Source of the DNA: CATOSP01 sp965205385
GTDB taxonomy: Bacteria > Chloroflexota > Dehalococcoidia > Lucifugimonadales > UBA3495
Reading direction: 5' to 3'
Length of the DNA: 64,000 nucleotides
NCBI GenBank assembly: GCA_965205385.1
Contig: CBDBGS010000007.1
Location: forward strand, 992,001 to 1,056,000
Under the pieces are notes generated by a model. That model saw nothing but the letters and a program-made list of their open reading frames with translations. It ran no database searches and was not told the origin of the DNA. Shown here in pieces: positions 9,143 to 16,340 of this stretch. The position numbers and the translations under genes were made by a program. Position 1 is the stretch's first letter. Every line of letters starts with the position of its first letter.

Positions 9143-9170
9143 GGGGGAGGCCAGTGTCCCGGCCTCCCCC
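9143..9170 (-). terminator. GC-rich hairpin downstream of the NIPSNAP gene
   Basis: A perfect 10-bp inverted repeat, GGGGGAGGCC and GGCCTCCCCC, with an 8-nt loop. It lies 32 bp beyond the NIPSNAP stop and just upstream of the class V aminotransferase start, both on the minus strand. Only a short T stretch follows, so it may be a terminator, an attenuator or an mRNA end-stabiliser. Confidence 0.6.
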
Positions 9171-9201
9171 GACATCGATTTGGCTGCCTAACGGCTAGCT
9201 G

Positions 9202-9855
9202 TTATGGGGAATACTGTGTCGGGCGCAAGATGCTGCTCTGGGACATTCTGACCAGTGGGCCGTTCTCTTCCGAGGCGGCTCGCGCCTTCTGCCAGTCTGG
9301 GTCCGATTGGAAGCTGCCCCAGCTCTTTTCCCGGTTGCCCAGGCCGTCATAGCCCAACATATAGACCAACTGATTGCTGGTGCCGACATCTTCGGTCCAG
9401 TAGCCGACGTTGGTTATGCCGTGCTTCTCGAAGAGGCGCATCGTGTGGTTCTCGAACCTGGCGTTCAGGCTCGGCAACATGCCGGGCATGGCATGGTAAA
9501 CGCGCATCTCCTGGACCTTGGTTGTGACCTGAGGCTCGGGGGAGTAGGGGGTTGGGCGCAGGAACGCATTGGTAATGTGCGTGAGGAAGGGTCCGTCCTT
9601 CTCCGTCTCCGCCCTTACTTCCTGCCAGCGAGGGTCAGCGCCGAATGAAGCCCACTTATCTTCCCGGTCCGCCATACTGTCGAAGCTGAGGATGTAGGTG
9701 AGCTTGTTGCTGGAGCCGATCTCGTCGGTCCAGAAGCCCAGCATCCCAATGCCGTGCTCACCGAAGAAACCGCAGGTGTGGTTCTCGAACCGCGCATTGA
9801 GAAGGGGCAATTTGCCTGGGTTCGTGTAATAGACCCTTAGCTCATAAAGCATCAA
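9202..9855 (-). CDS. Tandem NIPSNAP domain protein
   Basis: 217-aa cytosolic protein made of two copies of the ~100-aa NIPSNAP ferredoxin-like domain. The first copy starts LYELRVYYTNPGKLPLLNAR and the second, around residue 117, starts MRVYHAMPGMLPSLNAR. Both contain FENHT and a W-T-E/D-x-[IV]-G-[ST]-S/N-N segment. The halves are clearly related, so the gene arose by internal duplication. NIPSNAP proteins are small alpha-beta barrel proteins of uncertain biochemical role. A VOC gene lies 30 bp upstream on the same strand, so they are probably cotranscribed. Confidence 0.85.
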   Translation of the reverse strand: MMLYELRVYYTNPGKLPLLNARFENHTCGFFGEHGIGMLGFWTDEIGSSNKLTYILSFDSMADREDKWASFGADPRWQEVRAETEKDGPFLTHITNAFLRPTPYSPEPQVTTKVQEMRVYHAMPGMLPSLNARFENHTMRLFEKHGITNVGYWTEDVGTSNQLVYMLGYDGLGNREKSWGSFQSDPDWQKARAASEENGPLVRMSQSSILRPTQYSP

Positions 9856-9885
9856 TTCACTCCGTCGAATGAGGCTGCTTGGTGG

Positions 9886-10245
9886 TTAGTCGGCAACTTC
9901 CAGGAACTCTAGGTGGACGCCGTCGGGACCCTCAAAGAAGCATACCTTCCGGCCGTTGCCCACGGTAGTCTCCTCCAGGATTGTGGCGCCGCTGGCCTTC
10001 AGTTTGTCGACCAAGGCCGGCATATCGTCGGTGTTGATCGCTATGTGCTCGATCCCGTATTTCTGCTCATGGGCCTGCGACTCAATGAACGTCGTCACGT
10101 TGATCGTGAGGCCGTGGAGGTCCAGACGCACGCCGTTGCCGCCGGCTTGTCCGACGATCTTCGCGCCGAGGTTGTCCACGTAGAACTGAGCCGTCTTTTC
10201 GGGGTCCGGAGTCTTGAGATGGACGTGATTAAGAGTGAACGCCAT
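9886..10245 (-). CDS. VOC (glyoxalase/dioxygenase) superfamily protein
   Basis: 119-aa single-domain vicinal-oxygen-chelate protein. It opens with FTLNHVHLKTPDPEKTAQFY, the usual first beta strand with a metal-ligand His. IEHIAINTDDM and GPDGVHLEFLE near the C-terminus carry the other likely ligands (H, E). An upstream in-frame extension to 10281 exists, but an AGGAGG ribosome binding site stands immediately before the ATG at 10245, which sets the start. It is likely cotranscribed with the NIPSNAP gene. Substrate unknown. Confidence 0.85.
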   Translation of the reverse strand: MAFTLNHVHLKTPDPEKTAQFYVDNLGAKIVGQAGGNGVRLDLHGLTINVTTFIESQAHEQKYGIEHIAINTDDMPALVDKLKASGATILEETTVGNGRKVCFFEGPDGVHLEFLEVAD

Positions 10246-10349
10246 GACAGGCCTCCTCGTATTGGGCCAGGCGCTTCCCATTCCGTTTTGATGGGGCGCC
10301 TGGCCGGTCTGGTCTTATATGCGTGGCCCGAATGTGGGGCCGGGTTCCG

Positions 10350-11540
10350 CTACTCGTAGGGTTGCAGTTGGATCTCGTGCAGCGCGGGAATGACCTCTTT
10401 GCCCATCAGCTCGATGGAGCGCATCACGTCCTCATGGGGCATGGCGCCCTCGTTGCCATAGATGTGCAGGTAGCCGGGGTTGAGCTTGGTGATGGTTTCG
10501 CTCAGCTTGCGCGTAACGGTCTCGGGGCTGCCCACGATCACGATGTTGATGTCCTGCTGCTGTTCGTAGGTCATGCGGTTGGTCACGCCGCCGAACTGGC
10601 CAACAGGGCGCTGCTGCTTGACCTGAAGGGCCTGGCGAGACTGGTAACCCGGCGGATCGTTGTGTTCGCGGGGACCCTTCATCCGGTTTTGCTCGGTCCA
10701 CATGTATTGGCGGCCGATTTCCTGTGCCTTCTCGTCCGTGTCGGCGACGAAAGCCTTGAGCAGGTAACCGAAGTGCTCCGGAGCGGGTTTGAACCCGGCT
10801 TCCTTAGCGGTGTCGATGTAGATGTCCTTCAGCCACATCGTCACGTCAAGGGCCGCGCCCAGGTTCATGTAAGGGTGGCCGTGCTGGGCGGCCCAAACAA
10901 CGCTCTCCGGGCTGCCGGTGCCGGGGAACCAGATGTCCGGGTGGGGCTTCTGCATGGGAAGCACCCAGGGATTTACCACACGGTGGTGATAGTGGTTGCC
11001 CTCGTAGCGGAAGGGTCCAGGTTGGGTCCAGCACTTGAGGATCAGGTCGTGGGCCTCTTCAAACCGGGAACGGTTTTCCGTGGGGTCAATACCGCCCTGC
11101 AGGCTCTCGACCGCGCCGCCGCGCACAAACCCGGAAATGATTCGGCCGCCGGAGTAGCAGTCGAGCATGGCAATTTCTTCCGCCATCCTGATGGGATCGT
11201 TGATGGCTATGACGTTGCCTAGGATAGCGATCTTGACGTTCTTCGTGAGCTTGGATATCACGGCGGCGTCAAGATTCACGGCGGGCTTCATGCACCAGTA
11301 GGCGGAATGGTGCTCGTTGGACATGATGCCGTCGAAGCCCACCTCGTCGGCCAAGGCATATTGTTCATGGTACTGGTTGTACAGCACATGGGCCTTTTCC
11401 GGATCGAAGTGGGTGTTAGGGAAACCGAGACGCCCAGAATCGTACTGATCGAGTATTTCGTCGTCGATGTACCCGTTGGGTTGCTCCGAAAACCAATAGA
11501 CCTCTACTTTGTCTGTGGGTCGGGCCAACTGTTGGACCAT
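10350..11540 (-). CDS. LLM class flavin-dependent oxidoreductase
   Basis: 396-aa bacterial luciferase-like monooxygenase (TIM barrel, FMN or F420). Family features are GFDGIMSNEHH near residue 68, the region VKIAILGNVIAINDPIRMAEE, and SGGRIISGFVRGG around 150. FPGTGSPESV and IVGSPETV follow, the latter being the C-terminal cofactor-side motif. The ATG at 11540 has TAAGGAGGAG 6-9 nt upstream. Expansion of this family is a hallmark of SAR202-type Chloroflexota, where they are proposed to oxidise recalcitrant organic matter; that role is inferred here. Confidence 0.88.
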   Translation of the reverse strand: MVQQLARPTDKVEVYWFSEQPNGYIDDEILDQYDSGRLGFPNTHFDPEKAHVLYNQYHEQYALADEVGFDGIMSNEHHSAYWCMKPAVNLDAAVISKLTKNVKIAILGNVIAINDPIRMAEEIAMLDCYSGGRIISGFVRGGAVESLQGGIDPTENRSRFEEAHDLILKCWTQPGPFRYEGNHYHHRVVNPWVLPMQKPHPDIWFPGTGSPESVVWAAQHGHPYMNLGAALDVTMWLKDIYIDTAKEAGFKPAPEHFGYLLKAFVADTDEKAQEIGRQYMWTEQNRMKGPREHNDPPGYQSRQALQVKQQRPVGQFGGVTNRMTYEQQQDINIVIVGSPETVTRKLSETITKLNPGYLHIYGNEGAMPHEDVMRSIELMGKEVIPALHEIQLQPYE

Positions 11541-11902
11541 GGTCTCCTCCTTACGGTGCTCCGGCTAGGATCAGGCTAGTTAGTCCTTCTGGTGAACGAT
11601 GACGCGGACGGCTTAGGGCTGCGAAATCGGTCTGATTGGCGGCGGGGCACGCCACAAGCGTTCGCAGATGGCGCACAGGTAGCCGTCAACAAGTGCTGCC
11701 ATTATATTGACTGCTCATAATCGTGGCAAGTTGGTGTTGACCACGGACACTTGCTTAGGCTCTCCTACAGACACTCCTCCGCCATGATAAGGATAAACGG
11801 AGTGTGTGAGGCGGGGTTTAAGGGCCATTAACTGCTCCCTGGCCCCGGATTCGTACTATAATTTCAGCGAACCAAAGGCCATTGAACCATAAGGAGGCGG
11901 AG
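11541..11902. other. Divergent intergenic region without a gene
   Basis: 362 bp between the LLM gene (minus) and the SMP-30 gene (plus). No convincing ORF or strong hairpin is visible. Promoters for both flanking genes should lie here. A possible -10-like TATAAT variant (TACTATAATTT at about 11855) lies roughly 45 bp before the SMP-30 start. Confidence 0.4.
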
Positions 11903-12808
11903 ATGCCCATCGAGCAGCACGCACCGGAGTTGGAGCAGATAGTCGCGTTGGACCAGGCAACCCAGGAGTTGGGCGACGGTTTCGGGGGTGACCAGGGTCC
12001 AGCGGAGGGCCCCCTATGGTGGAAGGAGGGCGGGTTCCTGCTCTTCAGTGACATCCACAACAACCGCAGAATGAAGTGGTCCGCGGGCGAAGGGATGTCG
12101 GTATATCACGAGCCGACCAACCGGGCCAACGGCCTTACCCGAGACCTCCAGGGCCGTCTGTTGGCCTCCGAGCATGACAGCCGCCGGGTCACCCGGCGAG
12201 AACCTGACGGCACTATTACCGTGGTTGCCAGTTCCTACCAGGGGAGGCCCCTCAACCGCCCCAACGACGTGGTGGTGAAGTCCGACGGTTGCATCTACTT
12301 CACCGACCCGTGGACGAGTCCTTTGGCCCAAACCCAGTTCGACCAGGGTTTCTCCGGCGTATACCGGGTCACCCCTGACCTCGGCACTTTGACGCTTCTG
12401 ATTGGGGATTTCATCGTACCCAATGGTCTGGCATTTTCGCCGGATGAGAGCATTCTATACGTCAACGACTCGCGGCGCGGTCACATCCGGGCGTTCGACA
12501 TGCAGCCCAACGGGACCCTGGCCCTTGCATCGGACCGGGTATTCGCCGACCTGCGGGGTGAGCGTCCCGGAGTGCCCGACGGCATGAAAATAGACGTGGA
12601 TGGCAACGTCTATTGCGGAGGTTCAGGGGGCGTGTGGGTGCTTGACCCCAGCGGCAAGCACCTAGGGACGATCGTCCACGGCGCGCCGGCCACCACCAAC
12701 GTCGGCTTCGGCGGCGGCGACTGGAAGACCCTGTTCATCACGACGCGGACGTCGGTCAGTTCAATCGAGTTAAAGAAGGCGGGTGTGCCCGTGCCGGTTG
12801 GCGGGTAG
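11903..12808 (+). CDS. SMP-30/gluconolactonase family protein
   Basis: 301-aa six-bladed beta-propeller lactonase-like protein. Metal-site landmarks are EGPLWW near residue 33 (first Glu ligand), NRPNDVVVKSDG (Asn/Asp) and GLAFSPDESILYVND (Asp). VPDGMKIDVDGNVY is the typical last-blade motif. The ATG at 11903 follows AAGGAGG by 6 nt; an earlier in-frame TTG at 11882 is less likely. No signal peptide is evident. The 3' end of this gene is duplicated about 1 kb downstream, beyond the toxin-antitoxin genes. Confidence 0.88.
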   Translation: MPIEQHAPELEQIVALDQATQELGDGFGGDQGPAEGPLWWKEGGFLLFSDIHNNRRMKWSAGEGMSVYHEPTNRANGLTRDLQGRLLASEHDSRRVTRREPDGTITVVASSYQGRPLNRPNDVVVKSDGCIYFTDPWTSPLAQTQFDQGFSGVYRVTPDLGTLTLLIGDFIVPNGLAFSPDESILYVNDSRRGHIRAFDMQPNGTLALASDRVFADLRGERPGVPDGMKIDVDGNVYCGGSGGVWVLDPSGKHLGTIVHGAPATTNVGFGGGDWKTLFITTRTSVSSIELKKAGVPVPVGG

Positions 12809-12869
12809 ATACTCGTTCCGTCTAGCCCTATTTGAGAGCTTGGGACGCTGTGGACCAGACTCGGCGAGA

Positions 12870-12895
12870 CAGCCGGGCTACCGGTAGCCCGGCTG
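12870..12895. terminator. Perfect palindrome between convergent genes
   Basis: A 26-bp perfect palindrome with arms CAGCCGGGCTACC and its complement. It lies between the stop of the SMP-30 gene (12808) and the stop of the convergent hepT remnant (12901). It probably acts as a bidirectional terminator, although no T tract follows. Confidence 0.6.
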
Positions 12896-12900
12896 CGGGG

Positions 12901-13244
12901 TCACGGATGTTCTGCCAAAATAGATTCTAACTGCACGATTAGCGGGGGCAAGTCGTCCCTGATAATTTCCCAGAGCGTATCGAAATCAACGGTCTCGTAG
13001 GCGTGGATTAGCCGGTTCCTAAGATACGCAATATCCCGCCATGGTGTGTCCGGATAGCGGGAGCGAAACTCATCCGGAATACGCCTGGAGGCCTCTCCGA
13101 TGACTTCCAACAGGCGTCCAAGGCAAGATTTAGCATCCTTTCCGTGTCTAAGTCAGGCCTCGCACGCCCTTGGACCATTTCCACAGCTTCCCTGGCATGG
13201 TCGTGCATGTGATGGATGTAGACGAGGGGGTCACGCCGAGACAT
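12901..13244 (-). pseudogene. hepT: hepT toxin (HEPN RNase), frameshifted
   Basis: The HepT/DUF86 partner of MntA. The N-terminal part, from ATG 13244, reads SRRDPLVYIHHMHDHAREA and runs through ERMLNLAL. The C-terminal part is in another frame and reads EVIGEASRRIPDEF and then RNRLIHAYETVD, the HEPN RNase motif R-N-x3-H with the tyrosine that MntA AMPylates in known systems. The two halves join at about 13117, where one base is missing relative to a continuous frame. The site is not a homopolymer. The start overlaps the mntA stop by 14 nt. As read, the product would lose the catalytic motif. It is a recent pseudogene unless the base is a sequence error. Confidence 0.8.
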
Positions 13245-13554
13245 ATATTTCCTCTGCCTCTTCAAGGACCTCCTGGCGGAAATACGGACTCAGCCATTGA
13301 GCCGTGTTCAGGTCAACCTGCCTGCCGAGAAGCTCGGTCAACTCGCGCTGCATAGCGAAGAAGGCCAGTCCTGGCGTGCGCCCGGGTTCAAACTCCACAA
13401 GCACGTCGACGTCACTTTCTGGGGTGAAGTCGTTCCGTATCACTGACCCGAACAGTGCCATTCGCCGAATGTGGTTACGCTGGCAGAATTCGGCTACCTG
13501 GTATTGAGGAATTTCGATTGCAGCTACCATAGTCAGCGACGACCAATCCGCCAT
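13231..13554 (-). CDS. mntA: MntA-type nucleotidyltransferase antitoxin
   Basis: 107-aa minimal nucleotidyltransferase. The catalytic signature GS-x10-DxD is exact (GSVIRNDFTPESDVDV, about residues 36-51), with a third acidic residue in VDLNTAQW. In known MntA-HepT systems it polyadenylylates the HepT tyrosine to silence its RNase. The gene is upstream of and overlaps hepT, the normal order. The start may be ATG 13554 or the internal ATG at 13530; both keep the domain. It is intact although its toxin partner is frameshifted. Confidence 0.85.
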   Translation of the reverse strand: MADWSSLTMVAAIEIPQYQVAEFCQRNHIRRMALFGSVIRNDFTPESDVDVLVEFEPGRTPGLAFFAMQRELTELLGRQVDLNTAQWLSPYFRQEVLEEAEEIYVSA

Positions 13555-13687
13555 CTTTATGCTATGGGTATACTATCGCGAGCAAGAGAAGGGCGTCCGA
13601 GAGATTCCGGTTTATCCAATCGCCCTTGATATATACACTGTTGATAGGTGGCCTCATCTGCTGCTCCGGCAAGGTGTGGCCCCTGGA

Positions 13688-13851
13688 CCCCCAGCGTCAA
13701 GCACCTCGGGACGATCGTCCACGGCGCGCCGGCCACCACCAACGTAGGTTTCGGCGGCGACGACTGGAAGACCCTGTTCATCACGACCCGTACGTCAGTT
13801 AGTTCGATCCAGCTAAAGAAGGCGGGTGTGCCCGTGCCGGTTGGCGGGTAG
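13688..13851 (+). pseudogene. Duplicated 3' end of the SMP-30 gene
   Basis: About 163 bp match the last 163 bp of the SMP-30 gene (12646-12808) with roughly a dozen mismatches by eye, including an identical end and stop codon. The reading frame of the last ~45 codons is kept (HLGTIVHGAPATTNVGF…). The body of the gene is missing and has been replaced by the mntA/hepT region. It is a relic of a tandem paralogue or a direct repeat left by insertion. Confidence 0.85.
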
Positions 13852-14009
13852 GGAGCGACGCCGGTATCCAATCGACCGGCCCACGGGACGACGAGCTCCT
13901 TTCGACGGGCGGCTATACAGAGTAGTATTGGGCCCGGTTAGGAAAGGAGCTCCCCACTTCCCGAGCAACGGGAGCCGAGATGCCGGCGTTACCCCTGACA
14001 CAATCGGGG

Positions 14010-14207
14010 TCAGCCTGGGATTTGCTCGAAGGAAAACGATGGGATCGTCATTCGGTCGCTGGCGTGCTCAATCGTGATGGCGCATAGACGCCCGTCGCGG
14101 TCGAGGTCCAGCAACGTGTTTTCGTCCAGGTCTCTGGTGTCGTCAATCTGAGCGTCGAAGAACTCGATGTAGAGGCTATCTGTTTCCTGAAAATACTTGA
14201 TCTTCAT
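14010..14207 (-). CDS. DUF2283 domain protein
   Basis: 65-aa small protein starting MKIKYFQETDSLYIEF, the usual DUF2283 opening, followed by RDLDENTLLDLDRDGRLCAITIEHAS. Function unknown; such genes are common in accessory regions and often follow a small DUF4258-like gene, as here. The ATG at 14207 overlaps the upstream stop in an ATGA arrangement, indicating translational coupling. Longer in-frame starts upstream run over the other gene and are rejected. Confidence 0.75.
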   Translation of the reverse strand: MKIKYFQETDSLYIEFFDAQIDDTRDLDENTLLDLDRDGRLCAITIEHASDRMTIPSFSFEQIPG

Positions 14208-14359
14208 ACCGTGAATGACCTGTCGAAGAACGCGTTGTGCACTGTCTCCCCATCTGGCAAGAGGACGACCCTGAGATACATTCCACCCAATTCCGCTATT
14301 TGACCCCAACGCCGGATGCGCCCATCGGATTGGATATGCTCTCTAACGGGATAATCCAT
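14204..14359 (-). CDS. Small DUF4258-like protein upstream of DUF2283
   Basis: 51-aa ORF from ATG 14359. Its sequence includes REHIQSDGRIRRWGQIAE, YLRVVLLPDGETVHNAFFDR and stop. The composition and its companion position before DUF2283 resemble the DUF4258/DUF2283 pairs seen in many environmental bacteria, which are toxin-antitoxin-like but uncharacterised. The frame is open further upstream to about 14420 without another ATG, so a non-canonical start cannot be excluded. The IS1182-type element begins about 80 bp upstream and may have removed its promoter. Confidence 0.5.
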   Translation of the reverse strand: MDYPVREHIQSDGRIRRWGQIAELGGMYLRVVLLPDGETVHNAFFDRSFTV

Positions 14360-14440
14360 TACTCGTATGATCCAGTCCAGTTCATTAAATGAACGGTCGG
14401 GTCTCCGGCGCGTATGGTGGAATTACTCCGTGAACTTCAC

Positions 14441-16235
14441 CTAGAAACCGGGCCGAAAAGTCCTGGTTGGGTAGGGGGATTTGGGCAATAAAGCCGACGT
14501 GAGCAGGATCACGGACCACAGTTGTCCGAGCCGGACCGCGCAGAAATTGGCCGCAGCATGGGCGACAACAAAGGGGACAATATTGAGGACGACGCTGCGG
14601 CCTGTTGCGCCGCCACCGGTACGGCCCGACCGCCCGAGTTTCCCGGCCACCAGGGTCAGGTTGGCTACCGTGGCAGCCAGATACAGCTGGAACCTGCGTC
14701 TTGACCCTGCCGAAATAGCGGGACTGGCGAATGCCCAACTGGACCAGCCGGGCCAACCGGTGTTCCACCACCACTCGGCGCACTCGATATTCGTCATAAT
14801 GAGTGCTTTGCTGCAACGCTCGGGCCTGCTGCAGCAGGGCTTCCTGGGGATGGATCAGCACCCGCCGCCCCCTACTCCCCTTGGCTGCGATGCACTGGGA
14901 CCGCAGTGGACATGTCCGACATTCGGCCCCGTCGAACTGGAAGGCCTGCAAGCGGTGGACCCGCCCTGTGCGACCCGTCCGCTTTCCCGCCGGCACGATG
15001 GTGTGGGTAACCTGTCCGGCGGGACAGGTGCAACTGCCCGCGGCCAGGTCAATATGGAAGTCCTCTTTCGGAAAGTGCTTCCGGTCGGGCCGTCCCGGCA
15101 CTCTGGCCACCAACCGGCGTCCCGCATCGGCGAATGCCTGCCTGGTATCGCCATCCCCATAGGCGGCGTCGCCCATGGCTTCCTCCACCGGCACACCGGT
15201 GTTGGCCTCGCTCTGCTCCACCAATTCCAGCGATCCCAGGTTGTCCGGAGCGTTGCCGGGCAATACCTCCACCGCGGTGATCAGCTGGGAGTCGGTGTCC
15301 ACCACGATGGCCGCCTTGTGTCCGTCGAACCGTCTACTGCTGCTCTTGTGGCCGTGGCGCATCTCCGGGTCATGCACCGACATCATCCGGTCCCGGCTCA
15401 CCCCGTCCTTGAGATTCACTCCGTCATCGGTCCGCTCCACGTCCTGGAGCAGCAACTGCCCCAGCAGTTCCGCCGCCGCCACTATCTGCTGCCGCTCAGC
15501 GCTATCCTCCCCCAATTCCCTCTGCGCCTGCCGCGACAACTCCAACAACCGGTCGGCGTCTCTCACAATCTCGGCCAGCAGGGCCTGCCGCGCCCGTTTG
15601 TCGCTCCAGTCGATGGCCGACTCACCCTTCACGCTGGAACCCAGGTACCGCTCATATCCCCGGGCCTTGGCCCATTCTTTGACGCTGGACTTCTCCACTG
15701 CCGCCAGCGCCCGCAACAGCTTGACGATCCCGTCCGCCAACAGATTGTAGGTGTCCTTCACCGCGCCACGGCCCAGGATGTTGGTCGTGTCCAACGCCAC
15801 CCGCATCCCGCGCCCTTTCAGATACCCCGACTCCCGGGCCAAACGCAGGCTGGACTCGAACACCTCCCGCACCTTGCCGTGCAGTATCAGCTGGGCGCGG
15901 AACACCTGCAGCGTGCTCTTGGCGAAGGGACGGTCTTCCACCTCAATCCCCAAGGCCACCTTCCACCGGATGTCGAAGTCGGCCCGGGCCTTGGCCTCAG
16001 CGTCGCTCACCTTGTCGTGGGACTGGAGCAGGAGCGCCGTCGCCAGCAGGCTGGGCGGCACGCTGTCCCGGCCGTTGTCGGCGCAGTAGAACCCGGCGAA
16101 ATCGGGGTCCCGGAACAGGCGGCCCCGCAGCGAGGCCAGCAGACCGTAGAAGGTGTCCCGCCCCACGTGGTCCAGATACAACCGGTCTGCTTCCCAGAGG
16201 CCCCTCTGGTCCGACCGCTCTCCCAGCATGCTCAA
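14441..16235 (-). pseudogene. IS1182-family transposase, frameshifted near its C-terminus
   Basis: The DDE transposase begins MSMLGERSDQRGLWEADRLY. Landmarks are FDGHKAAIVVDTDSQLI (first Asp), MGDAAYGDGDTRQ (second Asp) and VVVEHRLARLVQLGIRQSRYFGR (last Glu). After RYFGRVKT the expected RFQLYLAATVANLTLVAGKLG continues in a different frame. One extra base lies near 14697, so the long frame runs on to an unrelated tail ending at 14385. Corrected, the protein would end at 14441 inside the terminal repeat. Upstream domains are intact. Confidence 0.85.
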
Positions 16236-16308
16236 GCCCTCGCTATTTCTTGATGGCTCAAGTATAGCTGACCACCCGGCTGAAGCCAGTTTCCGGCCAC
16301 GTTTCTAG
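14441..16308 (-). mobile_element. IS1182-family insertion sequence
   Basis: The element is bounded by imperfect terminal inverted repeats. The left end starts CTAGAAACCGGGCCGAAAAG and the right end, read inward, starts CTAGAAACGTGGCCGGAAAC. The palindrome CTAG at both ends may be part of the repeat or a 4-bp target duplication, as IS1182-type elements favour palindromic targets. Total length is about 1.87 kb with one transposase gene on the minus strand, whose proper stop (TAG) falls inside the left repeat. The transposase is frameshifted, so the copy is probably immobile. Confidence 0.8.
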
Positions 16309-16340
16309 TCGACTAACGCTCCGAAGGCTACCGGGGGATT

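Noticed and set aside
13110..13125. hepT frameshift as programmed recoding
   Set aside because: There is no slippery heptamer or homopolymer at the junction, unlike the A7 site of the IS630 transposase.
14481..16253. 590-aa plus-strand ORF
   Set aside because: It is the antisense of the IS1182 transposase; its composition is a proline/histidine-rich shadow and the minus strand has clear DDE motifs.
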